Positions 44,401 through 55,033 of a stretch of DNA of 60,000 nt are shown in pieces (positions within the stretch are counted from its first letter, which is position 1; every line of letters starts with the position of its first letter). Source of the DNA: Mesostigma viride (lineage: Eukaryota; Streptophyta; Mesostigmatophyceae; Mesostigmatales; Mesostigmataceae). The stretch spans positions 418,883 through 478,882 of the forward strand of contig RPFO01000485.1 in assembly GCA_009746045.1 (NCBI GenBank), given 5' to 3'. The translations under genes were made by a program, and so were the position numbers. The notes beneath the pieces are model-generated. The model saw nothing but the letters and a program-made list of their open reading frames with translations, was not told the origin of the DNA and made no database searches.

Positions 44401-47400
44401 CTCATTGTGACCACCTGTAGCCTGCTCTCGTATTCGTGATCATCATAACCACACCACCCCTCATTGTGACCACCTGTAGCCTGCTCTCGTATTCGTGATC
44501 ATCATAACCACACCACCCCTCATTGTGACCACCTGTAGCCTGCTCTCGTATTCGTGATCATCATAACCACACCACCCCTCATTGTGGCCACCTGTAGCCT
44601 GCTCTCGTATTCGTGATCATCATAACCACACCACCCCTCATTGTGACCACCTGTAGCCTGCTCTCGTATTCGTGATCATCATAACCACACCACCCCTCAT
44701 TGTGGCCACCTGTAGCCTGCTCTCGTATTCGTGATCATCATAACCACACCACCCCTCATTGTGACCACCTGTAGCCTGCTCTCGTATTCGTGATCATCAT
44801 AACCACACCACCCCTCATTGTGACCACCTGTAGCCTGCTCTCGTATTCGTGATCATCATAACCACACCACCCCTCATTGTGACCACCTGTAGCCTGCTCT
44901 CGTATTCGTGATCATCATAACCACACCACCCCTCATTGTGGCCACCTGTAGCCTGCTCTCGTATTCGTGATCATCATAACCACACCACCCCTCATTGTGG
45001 CCACCTGTAGCCTGCTCTCGTATTCGTGATCATCATAACCACACCACCCCTCATTGTGACCACCTGTAGCCTGCTCTCGTATTCGTGATCATCATAACCA
45101 CACCACCCCTCATTGTGGCCACCTGTAGCCTGCTCTCGTATTCGTGATCATCATAACCACACCACCCCTCATTGTGACCACCTGTAGCCTGCTCTCGTAT
45201 TCGTGATCATCATAACCACAACCCCTCATTGTGGCCACCTGTAGCCTGCTCTCGTATTCGTGATCATCATAACCACACCACCCCTCATTGTGGCCACCTG
45301 TAGCCTGCTCTCGTATTCGTGATCATCATAACCACACCACCCCTCATTGTGACCACCTGTAGCCTGCTCTCGTATTCGTGATCATCATAACCACACCACC
45401 CCTCATTGTGGCCACCTGTAGCCTGCTCTCGTATTCGTGATCATCATAACCACACCACCCCTCATTGTGGCCACCTGTAGCCTGCTCTCGTATTCGTGAT
45501 CATCATAACCACACCACCCCTCATTGTGACCACCTGTAGCCTGCTCTCGTATTCGTGATCATCATAACCACAACCCCTCATTGTGGCCACCTGTAGCCTG
45601 CTCTCGTATTCGTGATCATCATAACCACACCACCCCTCATTGTGACCACCTGTAGCCTGCTCTCGTATTCGTGATCATCATAACCACACCACCCCTCATT
45701 GTGGCCACCTGTAGCCTGCTCTCGTATTCGTGATCATCATAACCACACCACCCCTCATTGTGACCACCTGTAGCCTGCTCTCGTATTCGTGATCATCATA
45801 ACCACACCACCCCTCATTGTGGCCACCTGTAGCCTGCTCTCGTATTCGTGATCATCATAACCACACCACCCCTCATTGTGACCACCTGTAGCCTGCTCTC
45901 GTATTCGTGATCATCATAACCACACCACCCCTCATTGTGGCCACCTGTAGCCTGCTCTCGTATTCGTGATCATCATAACCACACCACCCCTCATTGTGGC
46001 CACCTGTAGCCTGCTCTCGTATTCGTGATCATAACCACACCACCCCTCATTGTGGCCACCTGTAGCCTGCTCTCGTATTCGTGATCATCATAACCACACC
46101 ACCCCTCATTGTGACCACCTGTAGCCTGCTCTCGTATTCGTGATCATCATAACCACACCACCCCTCATTGTGACCACCTGTAGCCTGCTCTCGTATTCGT
46201 GATCATCATAACCACACCACCCCTCATTGTGGCCACCTGTAGCCTGCTCTCGTATTCGTGATCATCATAACCACACCACCCCTCATTGTGACCACCTGTA
46301 GCCTGCTCTCGTATTCGTGATCATCATAACCACACCACCCCTCATTGTGACCACCTGTAGCCTGCTCTCGTATTCGTGATCATCATAACCACACCACCCC
46401 TCATTGTGGCCACCTGTAGCCTGCTCTCGTATTCGTGATCATCATAACCACACCACCCCTCATTGTGGCCACCTGTAGCCTGCTCTCGTATTCGTGATCA
46501 TAACCACACCACCCCTCATTGTGGCCACCTGTAGCCTGCTCTCGTATTCGTGATCATCATAACCACACCACCCCTCATTGTGGCCACCTGTAGCCTGCTC
46601 TCGTATTCGTGATCATCATAACCACACCACCCCTCATTGTGACCACCTGTAGCCTGCTCTCGTATTCGTGATCATCATAACCACAACCCCTCATTGTGGC
46701 CACCTGTAGCCTGCTCTCGTATTCGTGATCATCATAACCACACCACCCCTCATTGTGACCACCTGTAGCCTGCTCTCGTATTCGTGATCATCATAACCAC
46801 ACCACCCCTCATTGTGGCCACCTGTAGCCTGCTCTCGTATTCGTGATCATCATAACCACACCACCCCTCATTGTGACCACCTGTAGCCTGCTCTCGTATT
46901 CGTGATCATCATAACCACACCACCCCTCATTGTGACCACCTGTAGCCTGCTCTCGTATTCGTGATCATCATAACCACACCACCCCTCATTGTGGCCACCT
47001 GTAGCCTGCTCTCGTATTCGTGATCATAACCACACCACCCCTCATTGTGGCCACCTGTAGCCTGCTCTCGTATTCGTGATCATCATAACCACACCACCCC
47101 TCATTGTGACCACCTGTAGCCTGCTCTCGTATTCGTGATCATCATAACCACACCACCCCTCATTGTGACCACCTGTAGCCTGCTCTCGTATTCGTGATCA
47201 TCGTAACCACACCACCCCTCATTGTGGCCACCTGTAGCCTGCTCTCGTATTCGTGATCATCATAACCACACCACCCCTCATTGTGGCCACCTGTAGCCTG
47301 CTCTCGTATTCGTGATCGTAACCACACCACCCCTCATTGTGGCCACCTGTAGCCTGCTCTCGTATTCGTGATCGTAACCACACCACCCCTCATTGTGGCC

Positions 47401-49509
47401 ACCTGTAGCCTGCTCTCGTATTCGTGATCATCATAACCACACTACCCCTCATTGTGACCACCTGTAGCCTGCTCTCGTATTCGTGATCATCATAACCACA
47501 CCACCCCTCATTGTGACCACCTGTAGCCTGCTCTCGTATTCGTGATCATCATAACCGCACCACCCCTCATTGTGGCCACCTGTAGCCTGCTCTCGTATTC
47601 GTGATCATCATAACCACACCACCCCTCATTGTGGCCACCTGTAGCCTGCTCTCGTATTCGTGATCATCGTAACCACACCACCCCTCATTGTGGCCACCTG
47701 TAGCCTGCTCTCGTATTCGTGATCATCATAACCACACCACCCCTCATTGTGACCACCTGTAGCCTGCTCTCGTATTCGTGATCATCATAACCACACCACC
47801 CCTCATTGTGACCACCTGTAGCCTGCTCTCGTATTCGTGATCATCATAACCACACCACCCCTCATTGTGACCACCTGTAGCCTGCTCTCGTATTCGTGAT
47901 CATCATAACCACACCACCCCTCATTGCGACCACCTGTAGCCTGCTCTCGTATTCGTGATCATCACAACCGCACCACCCCTCATTGTGGCCACCTGTAGCC
48001 TGCTCTCGTATTCGTGATCATCATAACCACACCACCCCTCATTGTGACCACCTGTAGCCTGCTCTCGTATTCGTGATCATCATAACCACACCACCCCTCA
48101 TTGTGACCACCTGTAGCCTGCTCTCGTATTCGTGATCGCAACCACACTACCCCTCATTGTGACCACCTGTAGCCTGCTCTCGTATTCGTGATCATCGTAA
48201 CCACACCACCCCTCATTGTGACCATCTGTAGCCTGCTCTCGTATTCGTGATCATCGTAACCACACCACCCCTCATTGTGACCACCTGTAGCCTGCTCTCG
48301 TATTCGTGATCATCGTAACCACACTACCCCTCACACACGTGAATGGCGCCAGGTGAGCAGCTCGAGGAAAGGATCGTGGTCGAGGGTGGGGTGCTACACC
48401 ACAACCATCCCATGCATGCAGGGCGCACCCAATGGATTTTTCCCCGCCCATTCCTCCGTCGCTTTTTGTTAAAATTTTCTTTTTGTTGGCAGTCCTCCGA
48501 TGGTTTTCAAGTGATGGCAGTGGCTTCTTTCCGCCCGCTAGCCATGGCGATGACTTGGACTTATGTCCACCTGTCCTCCTGTCCTTCTCAAATCATGACA
48601 CGTGTCTCGTGGGCATCCCCTCATTATGCTTGTGGAACCTGCGGTCCGACCTGGTGGGCGCGCCCAGTTTGGCGTCCGCCTGAACGTGCTGACCAGCTTC
48701 GAGGAGGCGGCACTCATCGAGATTGCGCCAAAGGAACAGCACTCGCAACGAGGTAGGGCGGGTTGGTGCTGAGGTAGGGCGGAGCACCGCTTGCCACAAG
48801 GTGGGCAAGGAATAGAGTGGTGCAGGGGTCGACACGAGGTAGGGTGCCACGTGTGGCAGGACAATGTGCGTTCATTGATTATGCCCGAGCGCTGGCGCAT
48901 TTCCCTGGGCTGTGTAGGGGGCATGTGCCCATCAAAAGCCTCGTGGCCTCGTGCATTGGCAGGTCATGGCAGGTTATTACAGTATGGTTTGCCATCGGAA
49001 GCTATGTGATGTGGGAAGTACCCCGGTCGCAGCCACTGTCCTTAAAGCCTGTGTGTCACTGGAAGGCTGAGTTTGACTCTACCTGTTCGCGCTTTATGGA
49101 GTGCTGCACTTCTTCCACGTCGCGCCCTGCTGCGCTTGTGCCATGCCTGTGGTTGTACTGGACTGCGCTCATTCCTTTTGGTCATGCCGGTACTGTGCAT
49201 GTGCCGTACGCTTGTGCCGTGCCTGTGCTTGCCCTCAACGACCCGCGCGGGGCAATGGGGCCCGTGCATGCGATGGTTGGCCCTGCCTGCGGAACGTAAC
49301 GCGGGCAGTTCTCTGGCTGAGCTTTTGGGCGGAGGTGCACTACAATTCCATCTATCACAACGAGGGTGGTATGTGCTGACCCTACAGCCATCTATCATCC
49401 GTCTTTTGTCATTTGTCATTTATCATCTTGTGCGGCGAGGGTGGTAGGCCCTGACCTGCTCTGCAGCATAGCTCAGCAGGAGCTAAGCGTGAAATGGGTG
49501 CATTTGTGA
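26463..49509 (+). CDS. OTU-domain cysteine protease (deubiquitinase), land-plant OTU9-12 type, nine exons with repeat-filled introns
   Basis: OTU proteases cleave ubiquitin from substrates. Exons: 26463-26723, 26879-26952, 27850-27904, 28709-28783, 31031-31104, 33877-33925, 48668-48752, 49309-49368 and 49472-49509, with all phases consistent, giving about 256 residues. Exon 1 has two DAAIAxAL motifs. Exon 2 reads PKINGPVPPLDQAE. Exon 3 ends in VVSGDGNCQ, with the catalytic Asp and Cys. Exon 4 gives SDQLYRTPTNHRAVR, exon 5 GYIPGDYHAYVRDMSR and exon 6 GTWGDHITLQAVAD. Exon 7 is FGVRLNVLTSFEEAALIEI and exon 8 VLWLSFWAEVHYNSIY, with the catalytic His. The catalytic set is complete. The ATG at 26385 is an in-frame alternative start adding 26 residues. 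The last exon is uncertain: acceptor 49479 with stop at 49517 is equally in phase. Introns 3 to 6 are inflated by tandem repeats, up to 14.7 kb. Confidence 0.92.
28293..28462. repeat. 7-bp tandem array (ATCCCCC), about 23 copies
   Basis: A C5 run repeats every 7 bases on the plus strand. It lies in OTU intron 3 (27905-28708). The minus strand carries evenly spaced G5 runs and could form G-quadruplexes. Proline/serine/histidine and glycine/tryptophan frames across it are artefacts of the repeat. Confidence 0.97.
28781..30403. repeat. 30-bp G-rich minisatellite starting at the 5' splice site of OTU intron 4, about 55 copies
   Basis: The unit starts CAGGTGGGTGGGTGGTGTGG and ends TTGGCTAGGG; shorter variants contain GTGGCGAGGG. 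The first unit begins with the last three exon bases, CAG, at 28781-28783, so the real donor CAG|GTGGGT is repeated in almost every unit. Each unit border therefore reads GGGCAG|GTGGGT, which looks both like an acceptor and like a donor. The plus strand is G-rich with quadruplex-type runs. Long Gly/Trp frames here are not genes. Confidence 0.97.
30605..30900. repeat. 47-bp tandem repeat, about six copies
   Basis: The unit starts GGTTGTGTGGAGCGGACCGC and continues with TTCTTCTGTCGAATGCGAGG. Copies start near 30607, 30654, 30701, 30748, 30795 and 30842. It sits downstream of the 30-bp array in the same OTU intron. Confidence 0.95.
31105..33005. repeat. 39-bp minisatellite starting at the 5' splice site of OTU intron 5, about 49 copies
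   Basis: The unit starts GTGCGTGGGGGATGGGAACG and ends GCATGGGCAA. Variation is confined to a few sites (GGAACG or GGAGCG; TGCGTGCA, TGTGTGCA or TGCGCGCA; AGCATG or GGCATG). The first unit starts at 31105, the first base of the intron after exon 5 (CG|GTGCGTGG). Since 39 is a multiple of three, several frames of 630-690 codons stay open on both strands. They are not genes. Confidence 0.97.
33006..33876. other. Unique 3' part of OTU intron 5
   Basis: This stretch runs from the end of the 39-bp array to the acceptor ATGCAG before 33877. It is open in some frames but shows no conserved motif. The flanking exon phases join without needing any exon here. Confidence 0.6.
34022..48332. repeat. 59-bp satellite, about 243 copies, filling OTU intron 6
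   Basis: The unit starts GACCACCTGTAGCCTGCTCT, continues CGTATTCGTGATCATCATAA and ends in CCACACCACCCCTCATTGT. The main variant is A or G at the second base (GACC or GGCC). Copies in the middle are almost all A, while G copies are frequent in roughly the first 1.2 kb and after about 41.1 kb. Small deletions (GATCATAACC, GATCGTAACC, CACAACCCC) appear only from about 45.2 kb onward. The array starts 96 bases into the 14.7 kb intron (33926-48667). 59 is not a multiple of three, so frames close quickly. Confidence 0.98.
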
Positions 49510-49512
49510 TTC

Positions 49513-49518
49513 AATAAA
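49513..49518 (+). terminator. Possible polyadenylation signal AATAAA for the OTU gene
   Basis: AATAAA lies 4 bases after the preferred OTU stop and overlaps the alternative stop (TAA at 49515-49517). The position is unusually close to the stop codon, so it may not be the functional signal. Confidence 0.3.
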
Positions 49519-49519
49519 C

Positions 49520-50990
49520 AGACAGACGCGCTTCTTTCCTTCACAGGCTGAGCCCAGTTGTGAATTTTGTGGCTATTACATAAGAAAACCAAGTTTTTGC
49601 TGCCGCAATCTGGAGCCTGCAACGTTGGATGTCCGGACTATGCTTGGTTTACAGCCATGGCCACACGTGGTGGTGTCAAGCAGTTCACAAGCTTTTCCTG
49701 AAGTTTCCCAGCTATGCGTTGTGTATGCTGTTTTTTTGGGAAGTCCACGGAACATGTTGTTTTACGTTCTGGCAGCATGTACTAGTGTGCGCATCCACTA
49801 GTGGGTGGCAATTTGATGAGGCAAGCGTTCTGGGGAGGTGTTATGGTTAGACGTGCAGAATCCTAATGCCGATTCCGTCCAGGCATTCACATAGGCAGCA
49901 GCATTCGCAAGAAAGCCCGGCCCTTGGAGGCACTAGAGTGATATTGGAAGCAGCTGGCTGGGAGGGTTTAAGTAGCTATTGAGCTTGATGTGCACAAAGA
50001 CGAGCACACACATGCATACATGCATGGATATGCATACAAATTTTGCAGTGACTGACAGACTTAGGTGGTTACTTGCTGGGACTACCTGTTCAGAGCTTCG
50101 CTGTTACGCTTTGGTAGGGTAGAAACTGTGAGATTTGCCGGGTCGGTGTTTGATGGCGACAACTCACCGACTTCTCCCATGGGGCTATATCCTTTTATTG
50201 TCCTGTGGCCACTGGAATTGCATGCCCTATCTGCTGTGTCACCGCATGTGCCGCCTGCCTGGGCCCAGGGTCCCAGCCTGCGCTCCCGCACATTCCTTAC
50301 CACCAGAGGCGTCGCGTGCATTGCGTGGTGTCCTGATGTGGAACATGGGGGGATACCCTGCCCCCCATGCAGTACAAGCTGCTCTCCGTTGATGCTGCTG
50401 CGTCATGCCGGCCTGAGCATGACAGGCGGGAGTTTCCCGTTACCAACCCTAGGGTGATGCCGCCCTACAAGATCGAGGCCAGGTGCCGTAGGCTTTAGTA
50501 GCACAAATGTGGAAGCCATCTGGCCAAGGTCGCTGTGCCCGACAAATGATCAGAGGGTTGATTAGAGGGTTGTGCAGATGTTGGCAGAAGTTGTGCAAAC
50601 GTTGGGTTGCTGTTTTGGGGCTGATCAGGATGTCCGGCATACCTAACGGTAGCATCACTAGCATGGCTCGTGTGCATAGCCAGGCCGGTGGTGCACTTAG
50701 CCAACTACGAAGGACATTGTCGTTTTCTGGGCACCGGCCAGCAACACTTGGATGCCCCTCAGGGCAGACAATTATAAATCCGACCTGTGCGTTGGCGTGA
50801 AAGCCAAAAAAAGACTCTAGGACATGGCAGACTGGCTAGCCCTTTTTAGCTGCTACTAGCGCCTTGTTGGCATGCATTACCACAGTAATGTTGTATAGGC
50901 ATTTGCAACCTAGGTATAATTTTGAAGTATTTATTTGCACTGCATCCCAGAAAGTTTCGGCGTTGTTACTTTTCTGGAATACTACATTTG
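49520..50990. other. Intergenic stretch downstream of the OTU gene
   Basis: No recognised gene. AT-rich and GC-richer segments alternate. The only stretch that looks coding is the short frame at 50367-50498, listed separately. Confidence 0.4.
50367..50498 (+). CDS. Short open frame of unknown nature, possibly a retroelement or exon remnant
   Basis: A 43-residue frame begins MQYKLLSVDAA and contains EFPVTNPRVMPPYKIEAR. Its composition looks coding, and an acceptor-like CATGCAG precedes TACAAG. I do not recognise it. It could be a remnant of the retroelement cluster that starts 500 bases downstream, or one exon of an unknown gene. Confidence 0.2.
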   Translation: MQYKLLSVDAAASCRPEHDRREFPVTNPRVMPPYKIEARCRRL

Positions 50991-51449
50991 TTTTTATTTA
51001 GTCGTACCTTCTTGACCACTTCAAGCAGGACTTGATCATCACGTGTGTTGACAAGAGTGCCAACAACTTCTCTTTTATCTGCAAGAAGCACTACCTTGCT
51101 ACTTTGCAACACGAGTTGGCATCCAGCCCTACCTATGTTCAGCGTGCACAGTCCACCGCCAGTATCACGGCTGCTCATCGGGCTTTTCTGCACAGCCAAA
51201 ACATTGTTGCTCGGGCATTCCTTAAGCGGCAGCGACGCGCCACCACCACTACGTTCCCATATCTGTACCTCACTCTTAAGCTGCACAAAACTCGTGTTGC
51301 TTTGCGCACCATTGCTGCGTCGCATTCCGCCCCACTGATGCCTCTATCGAAACTCGTCTGCCATGCTTTGAATGCTCTTCTCCCCGAAGCCAATGCATTA
51401 TGGATGGAGGTGCTGTCAAATGCCGGGTATGAATGCGCTGCTGGTAGTT

Positions 51450-51619
51450 AATTAATTAAATCATAGCTCCGTTGGGAGCATATGTAACACATAGCCCTGA
51501 GAAAGGGGCATCTATGGGTTTGTAATACAATCAGGGCTACAACCTGCAGGTGGAGGATGTACAACTATCACCTGCTCTGGGTGCACAAGGTGCACCTGCA
51601 CGGCCATGATGGTTCATGC
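51450..51619 (-). mobile_element. 170-bp reverse-oriented retroelement tail inserted in the Penelope-like copy
   Basis: The insert is flanked by a 10-bp duplication, GCTGGTAGTT (51440-51449 and 51620-51629). It begins AATTAATTAAATCATAGC, which on the minus strand is a (TTAA)n-type 3' tail. This is what a heavily 5'-truncated non-LTR insertion in reverse orientation looks like. The sequence next to the tail resembles the element at 59903. Confidence 0.7.
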
Positions 51620-51715
51620 GCTGGTAGTTGGATCGTCATAGACTCAGCCCAAGTACGCCTACGCCTTGCCGCCCTTAGCCGTTCTAAGACAGCAGCAGAG
51701 AAGCGTATACCTATC

Positions 51716-52042
51716 AAGGAGACGACCAGCGCAGGCCAGAAATCGGGAGAATCCGGACCATGGTAGCTTGAGCCTGCCGTTATCTTGTCCGCGTGTTCGA
51801 GTCGTTCAGGATGATGAAGATGAATGGTGATGGAAATGTGTAGCCTTGTGCATTGAAATTATGGCTGGCTTAATTACGTGTAGAGCGACTAGTAGATGAC
51901 CTAGACGGTGGGGCCGGAAACAGCATGCTTGATTAGGGCGTGTGTTTCGAGCCTAACTGGCCGGGAGTGCATGTCTAGTGGTGAGCACCATTGCTGTGAT
52001 CGCTCTGCCACCATTTACGAGGAAATTCCTGCAAATGGAAAA
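51716..52042 (+). repeat. Dispersed repeat, left copy (327 bp), inverted partner at 54717-55033
   Basis: The repeat begins AAGGAGACGACCAGCGCAGG and ends GCAAATGGAAAA. Its reverse complement recurs at 54717-55033, roughly 90% identical by eye with a few indels. It interrupts the Penelope-like frame; a 6-bp ACCTAT at 51709-51714 and 52110-52115 may be the target duplication. A short CCTATGCCCATAGCCA repeat follows it up to 52110. The family is unidentified; a SINE-like or non-autonomous element is possible. Confidence 0.75.
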
Positions 52043-52394
52043 GCACCTATGCCCATAGCCACCTATGCCGCCTATGCCCATAGCCACCTATATACCCATG
52101 CCCATAGCCACCTATGATTTCACCACTCAGAATACCACACTAGATTTGCACGATTTGAAAGCTCGTTTAGATAGCCTCCTTACTCGTCTGTATGCACGTA
52201 GGCCTCACGGGCGCAACCACCTGCACGTGTGTGTTTCTCAGACCAAGCCCACGGCAACGTGGCTCTCAGGGATTGCGGCAGGTGCTATCGTGCGGGATGC
52301 TTATAATTATATTATCACGAAGGCTGACCTTGTTCATTGGATCTCTTATCTTGTTGATAACACCTTCATTTGTTTTGCGGGCAATGTATACCAA

Positions 52395-53597
52395 TGCACA
52401 CCGGCGTCTGGCAGGGTTGCGTCCTGTCGCCGTACCTGTTTATTATTGTAGTGGATTATGTTATGCGCCAGGCCTGCACGTGCTCGCTTTGCTAGCATTG
52501 CAGGCCGTGCCCCTGGCCTAGCGATCACGAACGAGCTTGGGGAAGGGGGGCCGACTAACAAGCAGAATTTACTAGCTGACCTCATTTATGCCGACGACAT
52601 CACGCTCATCGAGAAGCCGGAGTCTGCCCAACTTTGGCTGGACTGCCTGGCGCTCGAGGCTCGGGCGGTTAGTCTAGAAATCAGCCCCAATTAAAACGGA
52701 GGCCCTGGCCCTCGGCATGGCAGGGCCCCCACCCACACTCCGCCTCTAAGACGATGCCGAGGTCAACTACGGCTCCTTCAGGCCGCTTCAAGCTGCTCGG
52801 CAGTTGGCTTCCCGACTGCGAGGACGACATGACGACACGGATCCGCATGGCGTGGGCGCACCTGCATGACCACCGCCGCTGGTGGAGCGACCCCGCCCTA
52901 CCCCGGATCGGTCGTCAAGCGTGACCTCTTCAAGGTCGTCATTCTGACGATCCTGACCTACGGCGCCGAGACGTGGACACTGATGCAGGAGCTGGAGCAA
53001 CGACTCGACGGCGCCGTCACCAAGATGCTGCGCAAGGCCCTTAACATCCCCTTTGGTTTGCACATTAGTAATGAGGATTTGTACGCTGATTTGCCCTATG
53101 TTTCCCACATTATTAGGCACAGGCGCCTGGGCCTAGCCGGGCACCTGGCCCGCACAGATCAGGTAGATACATCAGATAGACTAGCTGGCACCAAGCCCGC
53201 CCAGCCTGGGCGATATGTCCTCACCTGGCGTGCCCCCGGCCGCGCGCGGCAGGGCCGCCACCCGTGGACTTTTCGTGATAGACTCGGCATGGACATGTGC
53301 TACACTAGACGTGACGGGCTCACCCCCGGGCAGCCTCAGGACTGGTTTGTCTGTAATATGGAGGCAGATGGTGCACAAGGATAGATGGCAAGTAGTGATG
53401 AAGGAGACCACCCCCAAGCCTGTGGGGGCTCTGCGTGTGACCAAGTATGGCATTCATAGCGATTCGGGCCGCGGTGCCCACACCCCTGTAACTAGGACCT
53501 AGATAGCTTATACCATCCATTCCATCCCATGTTCCCCTCCCACTGAGGACTTATGCTCACGTGACGCAGTCACGTGTCTATTTATTAATTAATTAAT
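52395..53597 (+). mobile_element. 5'-truncated LINE-type retrotransposon inserted in the Penelope-like element
   Basis: It contains reverse-transcriptase motifs GVWQGCVLSPYLFIIVVDYV, LADLIYADDITLIEKPE (catalytic YADD), the downstream ILTYGAETWTLMQELEQRLD and HIIRHRRLGLAGHLAR. It ends in a (TTAA)n tail. The 8-bp duplication TATACCAA flanks it exactly (52387-52394 and 53598-53605), and removing it restores the host element's reading frame. Stop codons and frame changes inside, for example after the YADD segment, show that it is inactive. The largest intact frame is 52866-53384. Only the 3' end of a full element is present. Confidence 0.88.
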
Positions 53598-54236
53598 TAT
53601 ACCAAATAGCTATCGGCATCCCTATGGGCACTAACTGTAACGGGCTCCTTGCAAACCTCTATCTATACACTTATGAGCTTGCATTCATGGAGATCGAATC
53701 CGTAATTGCCTCAAATGATGATGTTCTCATCAGGCGTTTTATCCACGCACGTCGATACATTGATGATGTCATTGCTTTCGACGACCCTTGATTTCGCAAC
53801 CCATTTGTATATCACAGCTGGTCTGCCTGGCATCTACCCGCAAGCATCCCTCGATCACATTAAAGCTCACGTCGGAGGATACTAGTTGCAATTACCTCGA
53901 TCTTAACATTACCCATAACAAGAAGGGCTGGCGTACGGCTGTCTATGATAAGCGCAAGGATCCTAAATATCAGTAAATTCCTTTTATTCGCTACCCCAAT
54001 ATTCACAGTCTCCTTTCCCACACAGCAAAATATGGTGTTGTTCTTAGTCAGTTAATTGCATCGTTTTTCCCGTCTTTTCTGATTTTCTGATTTGGCACGC
54101 CGCAAATAGTGAAAACCATTTGCGCTTAGTGCCGGTCCGCGGAAAACTTTCTTTGTTCTTATCGTGTCGATTTCATCACGACTCTTGTTGAACTCTTGCA
54201 TCGTTTGTTGGTCAAAGACTATGACCGAGACATTAT

Positions 54237-54345
54237 AATTAATTAATAGACACGTGACTGCGTCACGTGAGCATAAGTCCTCAGTGGGAGGGGAACATGG
54301 GATGGTATGGATGGTGTAAGCTATCTAGGTCCTAGTTACAGGATC
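54237..54345 (-). mobile_element. 109-bp second insertion of the same LINE family's 3' end
   Basis: This is the reverse complement of 53487-53597, nearly identical, including the (TTAA)n tail. A perfect 16-bp duplication, ATGACCGAGACATTAT, flanks it (54221-54236 and 54346-54361). It is therefore an extremely 5'-truncated, target-primed insertion in reverse orientation, and not a hairpin or terminal repeat of one element. Confidence 0.88.
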
Positions 54346-54716
54346 ATGACCGAGACATTATGCTCCGTCAAGTCCGGTGTTTTTTGCAACGTCACCCACA
54401 TCTGTTCGGTGCTGCCCCTTGGCACAAGCTCTACAATTAGGTCGTGGACCGGCTGGATCGCGTAGTATCTCGGCATATCTTAACCCTGTGATGCCAGATC
54501 TCATTTGCGGCCGTTCTGAGCTTGGCACTGGATTTGTTGTCCACATCGTCGCGTCGCTGCAGCAACACGATGTTTTCTGGCATACGCGGGCTTTTGGTTC
54601 CCGCCGCACATTTGAAAGTGCTGCATGCCCTCCGGATTTTTGCCTTTGCACCGTGTGCAGTTCTTGGACGTTTGGAATCATGGCATGGCTAACGTAATGA
54701 CTGACCTTTTCAGTGG

Positions 54717-55033
54717 TTTTCCATTTGCGGGTATTTCCTCGTAAATGGTGGGAGAGCGATCGCAGCAATGGTGCTCACCACTAGACACTCCCGGCCAGTT
54801 AGGCTTGAAACACACGCCCTGATCAAGCAAGTTGTTTCCGGCCCCACCGTCTAGGTCATCTAGGTCGCTCTACACGTAAGCCAGCCATAATTTCAATGCA
54901 CAAGGCTACACATTTCCATCTCCATTCATATTCATCATCCTGAACGACTCGAGCACGCGGACAAGATAACGGCAGGCTCGAGCTACCATGGTCCGGATTC
55001 TCCCGATTTCTGGCCTGCGCTGGTTGCCTCCTT
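54717..55033 (-). repeat. Dispersed repeat, right copy (317 bp), inverted relative to 51716-52042
   Basis: It starts TTTTCCATTTGCGG and ends CTGGTTGCCTCCTT, the reverse complement of the left copy. Its minus-strand frame runs on to 55349 in a 147-codon open frame with no recognised motif. I did not find a clear target-site duplication around it. Confidence 0.75.

Larger units (their letters stand above)
51002..54450 (+). mobile_element. Degenerate Penelope-like reverse transcriptase, interrupted by at least four insertions
   Basis: Pieces in order: 51002-51449 (CVDKSANNFSFICKKHY, YLTLKLHKT), 51630-51714, 52116-52394 (DFTTQNTTLDLHDLKARL, ending FAGNVYQ), 53606-54236 (GIPMGTNCNGLLANLYLY, then the catalytic RRYIDDV, then NYLDLNITHNKKGW and RYPNIHSLL) and 54362-54450. 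The motif order matches the reverse transcriptase of Penelope-like elements. The reading frame has stops (after FDDP and at KDPKYQ) and shifts, so the copy is dead. I see no GIY-YIG endonuclease; the 3' boundary is a guess. Gaps between pieces are explained by the separate insertions listed here. Confidence 0.8.

Noticed and set aside
34022-48332. Possible CRISPR-like array of regular repeats
   Set aside because: Units are contiguous with no unique spacers, and the setting is a eukaryotic intron. It is a simple satellite.
53487-54345. Terminal inverted repeats of a DNA transposon
   Set aside because: The right copy has its own 16-bp target duplication and both carry a TTAA-rich tail at one end, which fits two separate retroelement insertions.
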